In this document: piece after piece, positions 60,310 to 64,000 of the stretch
How positions within the stretch are numbered: the first letter of the stretch is position 1
Layout of the letters: every line of letters starts with the position of its first letter
DNA from: Aequorivita sublithincola DSM 14238
GTDB lineage: Bacteria > Bacteroidota > Bacteroidia > Flavobacteriales > Flavobacteriaceae
Direction: 5' to 3'
Assembly: GCF_000265385.1 (NCBI RefSeq)
Contig: NC_018013.1
Coordinates: 461,001-525,000 of the forward strand
Length of the DNA stretch: 64,000 bases
Notes under the pieces: generated by a model
Database searches by the model: none
What the model saw: only the letters and a program-made list of their open reading frames with translations
Told to the model about the DNA's origin: nothing
Made by a program: the position numbers and the translations under genes

Positions 60310-61041
60310 ATGGAAAAGAAAATAACACCTTATAAAAATTCTTCAGAAGGAAAAAAGAAGCAGGTTGAGCAGATGTTCGACACTATTTCTGAGGAATATG
60401 ACGGCCTAAACCGAGTAATTTCATTAGGTTCAGATATTAAATGGCGGAAAAAAGTCATTAAAATGGTTGCTGAAAAAAATCCAAAAACCATACTTGACAT
60501 TGCCACGGGAACCGGCGATCTTGCTATTCAGTTTGCTGAAAATTCTTCCGCAGAAAAAATTATTGGTTTGGATCTTTCTGAAGGTATGCTTTCGGTAGCT
60601 CGCAAAAAAGTTTCGGGAAAGCCCATTTCAGAAAAAATTGAATTTATTCAAGCAGATTCTGAAGCCTTGCCTTTTGAAGACAATAGCTTTGATGCTATCA
60701 CGGTTTCCTTCGGTATCCGCAATTTTGAAAACCTTGAAAAAGGTCTTTCAGAAATTCTTCGGGTATTGAAAAAAGGAGGCATTTTCGTGATTTTGGAAAC
60801 TTCTGTTCCTTCAAAATTTCCTTTTAAACAAGGTTATCATTTTTACTCAAAAAACGTTTTACCGCTTGTAGGCAAAGTGTTTTCGAAGGACAAAGTTGCT
60901 TACAAATATTTAAGCGAAAGTGCATCAGCATTTCCTCATGGTGAAAACCTCAACAATATTTTACGCAAAATTGGGTTTAATGAAGTGAAAAATATACCGC
61001 AAACCTTTGGCGTAGCAACCATATATAATGCTACTAAATAA
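60310..61041 (+). CDS. ubiE: Demethylmenaquinone methyltransferase (UbiE/MenG)
   Basis: Class I SAM methyltransferase of 243 residues doing the last step of menaquinone synthesis. Family motifs: QVEQMFDTISEEYDGLNRVISLGSDIKWR, ILDIATGTGDLAIQ, GLDLSEGMLSVARKK, and PFEDNSFDAITVSFGIRNFENLEKGL. PorT follows 3 nt after, a gene order seen widely in Bacteroidota. The quinone feeds the Nqr complex encoded elsewhere in the window. Confidence 0.95.
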   Translation: MEKKITPYKNSSEGKKKQVEQMFDTISEEYDGLNRVISLGSDIKWRKKVIKMVAEKNPKTILDIATGTGDLAIQFAENSSAEKIIGLDLSEGMLSVARKKVSGKPISEKIEFIQADSEALPFEDNSFDAITVSFGIRNFENLEKGLSEILRVLKKGGIFVILETSVPSKFPFKQGYHFYSKNVLPLVGKVFSKDKVAYKYLSESASAFPHGENLNNILRKIGFNEVKNIPQTFGVATIYNATK

Positions 61042-61044
61042 TTT

Positions 61045-61752
61045 ATGAAGAAACTATTTTTTATACTGGCCGTTTTATTATTTGCAAACAGTGCGAGTGC
61101 ACAATGGTTTTTCAATAATGAGCGTATTGCCAACTTAGAAAATTTTGACAAGAAACGCCTTTCTTGGGGTTACTTTTTGGGCTTCAACAATTACGATTTT
61201 AAATTTGACTACAAAGATGACTTAGGTAAGAATACGGATATTCAAGTAGATCGTTCTTCGGGCTTCAATGTTGGTTTGGTGGGCGATGTGCGTATAAATG
61301 AATATCTAAATTTACGTTTGGAACCAGGTTTATATTTTATGCAACGAAACCTTATTTTTCCTGGTTTTGAAGAGAAAAAAGATTTTTTGCGTGAAGTGAA
61401 ATCTACTTACGTTCATGTGCCTCTTTTATTAAAAGTTTCAACTAAAAGGTTGAACAATATTAAACCATTTATCGTGGGTGGTCTCTCCACATCGCTCAAT
61501 CTTTCTAGCAACGAGAAAAACCCTGAAGACAATGAGCAGGGAAGATTTCGGATGACAAAAAATACTAATTATTACGAACTTGGTTTTGGGATAGATTTTT
61601 ATCTGTATTATTTCAAATTTACGCCTTCCATTCGTGGCATTTTTGCGCTGAATAATGAATTAGTTCCAGATGACGATCCCAACAGTCCATATACTGGAAA
61701 CATTGAAAAAATGTCCAGTCGAGGCATTTTTGTAAACTTTACTTTTCAATAG
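61045..61752 (+). CDS. porT: T9SS/gliding protein PorT/SprT
   Basis: 235-residue outer-membrane beta-barrel protein: signal peptide (1-19, NSASAQ), then alternating strands of an 8-stranded OMP_b-brl fold (LSWGYFLGFNNYDFKFDY, GFNVGLVGDVRINEYLNLRLEPGLYFMQRNL) ending in FVNFTFQ. Size and position right after ubiE fit PorT (SprT) of the type IX secretion system. A generic outer-membrane barrel is the alternative. The last 14 bp overlap the convergent RNA methyltransferase gene. Confidence 0.85.
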   Translation: MKKLFFILAVLLFANSASAQWFFNNERIANLENFDKKRLSWGYFLGFNNYDFKFDYKDDLGKNTDIQVDRSSGFNVGLVGDVRINEYLNLRLEPGLYFMQRNLIFPGFEEKKDFLREVKSTYVHVPLLLKVSTKRLNNIKPFIVGGLSTSLNLSSNEKNPEDNEQGRFRMTKNTNYYELGFGIDFYLYYFKFTPSIRGIFALNNELVPDDDPNSPYTGNIEKMSSRGIFVNFTFQ

Positions 61753-62467
61753 TTCTTCTAAATTCACTTAAAAGAATAGCCGTTGCTGTTGCAACATTAA
61801 GGCTTTCGGTTTTTTGAATTTTTCCAAAACGAGGAATTGTTATTTTGTGGGTTATCTTCTGAATTATTTCTTCGGAAATACCATTCGCTTCATTGCCCAT
61901 CACTATTATTCCGTTCTCGGGAAGTTTTTCAGAATAGATGTTTTTTCCATCCATAAATCCTCCGTAGATAGGTAATTTCGTTTTTTCCAAATATTCAGAA
62001 AACGATAAATAATGAACCTGCACTCGCGCCAAAGAACCCATCGTTGCTTGAACTACTTTGGGGTTAAAACAGTCTGCCGTGTCTTCGGAACAAAGTAATT
62101 GCTGCACTCCAAACCAATCGCAAAGCCGAATAATGGTTCCTAAATTTCCAGGATCGCGAACAGCGTCTAAGGCAACTATCAATCCTGAATCCTTCGTTGC
62201 TCTGGGTTTTGGAATTTCAAAAACCGCCAAAGAAGTGTTTGCAGTTTTTAGAAAACTAATTTTTTTGAGTTCAGCTTCGGTTATGTGAAAATGGTTTTCA
62301 GTAGAAACTTGAGCCACGTCTGTTGAGAAAAACCAGCGAAGTTTCATGTTTTCGCGGAGCAATTCGGCTATCACCTTTGGTCCTTCAGCCACAAAAAAAC
62401 CAGTTTGGTCGCGGTACTTTTTCTGTTGAAGACTCGTTATTAATTTTGTTTGACTTTTGCTGACCAA
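61739..62467 (-). CDS. TrmH family RNA methyltransferase (SpoU)
   Basis: 242 residues from TTG 62467: an N-terminal RNA-binding segment (KLITSLQQKKYRDQTGFFVAEGPKVIAELL) and a SPOUT domain with IVALDAVRDPGNLGTIIRLCDWFG, GIIVMGNEANGISEE and ITIPRFGKIQKTESLNVATATAILLSEF, the three TrmH motifs. It methylates ribose 2'-O in rRNA or tRNA. A GTG at 62503 would add 12 residues; TTG gives the usual MVSKSQTKLI-type start. Divergent from the TamL gene with only 36 bp between starts. Confidence 0.92.
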   Translation of the reverse strand: MVSKSQTKLITSLQQKKYRDQTGFFVAEGPKVIAELLRENMKLRWFFSTDVAQVSTENHFHITEAELKKISFLKTANTSLAVFEIPKPRATKDSGLIVALDAVRDPGNLGTIIRLCDWFGVQQLLCSEDTADCFNPKVVQATMGSLARVQVHYLSFSEYLEKTKLPIYGGFMDGKNIYSEKLPENGIIVMGNEANGISEEIIQKITHKITIPRFGKIQKTESLNVATATAILLSEFRRTIEK

Positions 62468-62474
62468 AATATAG

Positions 62475-62482
62475 TATTTTTG
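62475..62482 (+). promoter_or_regulatory. -7 box (TATTTTTG) of the TamL gene
   Basis: Exact TAnnTTTG match 21 nt before the TTG at 62504, located between the divergent RNA methyltransferase and TamL start codons. Confidence 0.55.
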
Positions 62483-62503
62483 AATTTGAATAAACACACA
62501 CAC

Positions 62504-64000
62504 TTGAAGCGCGACCTCACAAAAATATCACTATTTATAGTATTAGTCAGTTTATTTTTTTCCTGTAATGCAGTAAAACGTGTGCCCGAAGGAAAATTTT
62601 TGCTCACGGAAAACACAATTCTTGTTGATAGCGTAAAGATTAAAGACGAAGGTGTTTACAGTCAGTTGGCTCAAAAACCCAACCCATCCATCCCACTTAT
62701 AGGCATTCCATTTGCTTTGCACATCTATAATCTTGCAGATCCGCAGCCAGATTCTACCTATTATAAATGGCTTTACAAAAACCCAAAACGAGAGGATCGA
62801 TTAATTAGTTTTCTTTCAAAAAAACAAGTGGATCAAATAGATAGCAGCTATGTGGGTTTCAACAAGTGGCTGCAAAAATCTGGTGATGCGCCAGTAATAA
62901 TCACCGATAGGAAAATTGAAAAATCACTAGAACGGCTAAAACGATGGTACGCAAGCTATGGTTATTTTAATGATGAAGTGGATTATAAAATAGTGCCTAG
63001 CGAAAAAAAGAATAAAAGAGCATCCATCAATTATTACGTAAAAAAGCACAAACCCTATATTATTGGCGATTCTATTGCTGAAAAGATAAGTTCGCCAGTT
63101 GTTGATTCACTTTTTCAAATTACAAAAAGGAATAAATTCATTGTTCCCGGAAAGCAATATGCGGCTAATGATTTTGTAAATGAACGTGACCGTCTTACTA
63201 TATTATTAAGAAATTCTGGGCTTTATCATTTTGAACAAGATTATGTAGGTTTTGAGGCGGATACTGTAAATACAGACCATAAAGCTGATATAACCTATAT
63301 TATTCCAAATAGAAAAATTACTCAGGGCGACAGCACATACACCACTCCTTTTAAAGTACACACCATTAATGAAGTTAGAATTGTTACGGATTTTAGTTAT
63401 GAAAACCGCGACAAAAAATTTCAAGATTCCTTGAGTTATAATGGCTATAAGCTTTTCAGCTATGGTAAAATGCGGTTTAGGCCAAAAGCTATTGCCAGTG
63501 CTATTTCAATAACGCCAGGAAAAATCTATAAAGATATAGACCGAACGTTGACCTATACCCAAATAAGCGACCTGCGGATTTTTAAATATCCCAACATTAG
63601 TTATACAGAGGTTGAAGCAGACAGCACAGGAAGACTTTTAAATTCCACTATTTTGTTGAGTCCACGAGATCGCTTTAACTTGGGAGTAGATTTTGATGCT
63701 TATACTTCAACCATTCAACAGTTTGGGATTAGTTTCAGTGGAAATATGCTTTTCAGAAATATTTTTCGAGGCGCGGAAATCCTTGAAATTTCAGGACGTG
63801 GAAGTCTCGGTTCTTCTAAAGATGCTGCGGAAAGTGACAGTGGTTTTTTCAACATTTCAGAATTTGGAACCGACGTAAAACTCACCTTTCCACGAATTCT
63901 TTTTCCTATAAATACTGAAAAAGTTATTCCGAAATATATGTCGCCCTCCACCTCTGTTAGTTTTGGTTACAGTGTCCAAAATAATATTGGGCTGGATAGG
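62504..64000 (+). CDS. tamL: TamL-type BamA-family outer-membrane lipoprotein, 3' end cut
   Basis: Open frame from TTG 62504 to the window end (499 codons, no stop). Signal with lipobox (FIVLVSLFFSC), then CNAVKRVPEGKFLLTENTILV, POTRA-like repeats and the beginning of a C-terminal barrel (RFNLGVDFDAYTSTIQQFGISFSGNMLFRNIFRGAEILEISGRG). This is the BamA-family lipoprotein TamL of Bacteroidota, partner of TamB in outer-membrane protein or lipid assembly. A TTG at 62486 is an alternative start. Expected full length is about 750-850 residues, so about a third is missing. Confidence 0.88.
   Translation, partial: MKRDLTKISLFIVLVSLFFSCNAVKRVPEGKFLLTENTILVDSVKIKDEGVYSQLAQKPNPSIPLIGIPFALHIYNLADPQPDSTYYKWLYKNPKREDRLISFLSKKQVDQIDSSYVGFNKWLQKSGDAPVIITDRKIEKSLERLKRWYASYGYFNDEVDYKIVPSEKKNKRASINYYVKKHKPYIIGDSIAEKISSPVVDSLFQITKRNKFIVPGKQYAANDFVNERDRLTILLRNSGLYHFEQDYVGFEADTVNTDHKADITYIIPNRKITQGDSTYTTPFKVHTINEVRIVTDFSYENRDKKFQDSLSYNGYKLFSYGKMRFRPKAIASAISITPGKIYKDIDRTLTYTQISDLRIFKYPNISYTEVEADSTGRLLNSTILLSPRDRFNLGVDFDAYTSTIQQFGISFSGNMLFRNIFRGAEILEISGRGSLGSSKDAAESDSGFFNISEFGTDVKLTFPRILFPINTEKVIPKYMSPSTSVSFGYSVQNNIGLDR

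Noticed and set aside
1..64000. CRISPR array, tRNA, rRNA, insertion sequence or prophage
   Set aside because: The tandem repeats have a 7-bp period without spacers, no tRNA-like T-arm or cloverleaf was noticed, and no transposase, integrase or phage gene is present.

Overview
The window looks like a chromosomal piece of a Flavobacteriaceae-type Bacteroidota bacterium. Evidence: low G+C; promoters of the Bacteroidota type (TAnnTTTG at -7); few Shine-Dalgarno sites; a Na+-translocating NADH:quinone reductase operon; type IX secretion (T9SS) parts and cargo proteins with C-terminal sorting domains; PorT/SprT beside UbiE; and a TamL-type BamA-family lipoprotein. I cannot name the genus. I see no tRNA or rRNA genes, insertion sequences, prophage or CRISPR.

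Layout. 1-8674: a hypothetical gene cut by the window edge, then a kynurenine (tryptophan) catabolic cluster: kynureninase, kynurenine 3-monooxygenase, a RidA-type deaminase, an aminomuconic-semialdehyde-type dehydrogenase, an SDR without the catalytic Tyr/Lys, an ACMSD-like decarboxylase, and a membrane protein of unknown function overlapping the decarboxylase. 3-hydroxyanthranilate dioxygenase is not in the window. 8792-11843: POT peptide transporter, O-methyltransferase, PAP2 phosphatase and TatA. 11974-16464 (minus): M1 metallopeptidase, a DUF6702-like protein and two paralogous carboxypeptidase-regulatory-domain proteins. 16536-20910: two T9SS cargo proteins (FG-GAP and BNR repeats), peptidase E and a GNAT. 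21080-26189: M15 peptidase, GpmI, a thioredoxin-like lipoprotein, a HAD phosphatase, Map and a methyltransferase. 26178-33938 (minus): nqrABCDEF, a small conserved-looking protein and ApbE, the flavinyltransferase that matures NqrB and NqrC. 34213-37832: a TPR membrane protein probably starting at CTG, the T9SS Plug protein (DUF5103), a DUF3667 protein and ApaG. 37932-40444: NRDE protein and PruA. 40522-49045: an unusual group of three Omp28/thioredoxin-like CxxC proteins, a TlpA-like thioredoxin, a DUF6029-like outer-membrane protein and another T9SS cargo protein. 49157-57193: NUDIX, RsmG, a fatty acid desaturase, an aminotransferase, a large T9SS cargo protein and PurT. 57218-64000: TrkH/TrkA potassium uptake, UbiE/MenG, PorT, an RNA methyltransferase and a truncated TamL.

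How it fits together. Most genes are housekeeping or envelope functions typical of marine or environmental Flavobacteriia. The kynurenine cluster would degrade tryptophan-derived kynurenine towards 2-aminomuconate products. Nqr plus ApbE makes a sodium-motive force. Plug, PorT and TamL serve outer-membrane assembly and secretion, and six secreted proteins here carry T9SS-type tails. The main unexplained features are the Omp28/TlpA/DUF6029 neighbourhood, the atypical SDR and membrane protein in the kynurenine cluster, and a dense set of intergenic repeats: 7-bp tandem repeats with varying units, and perfect palindromes, one type of which lies inside a signal-peptide coding region.
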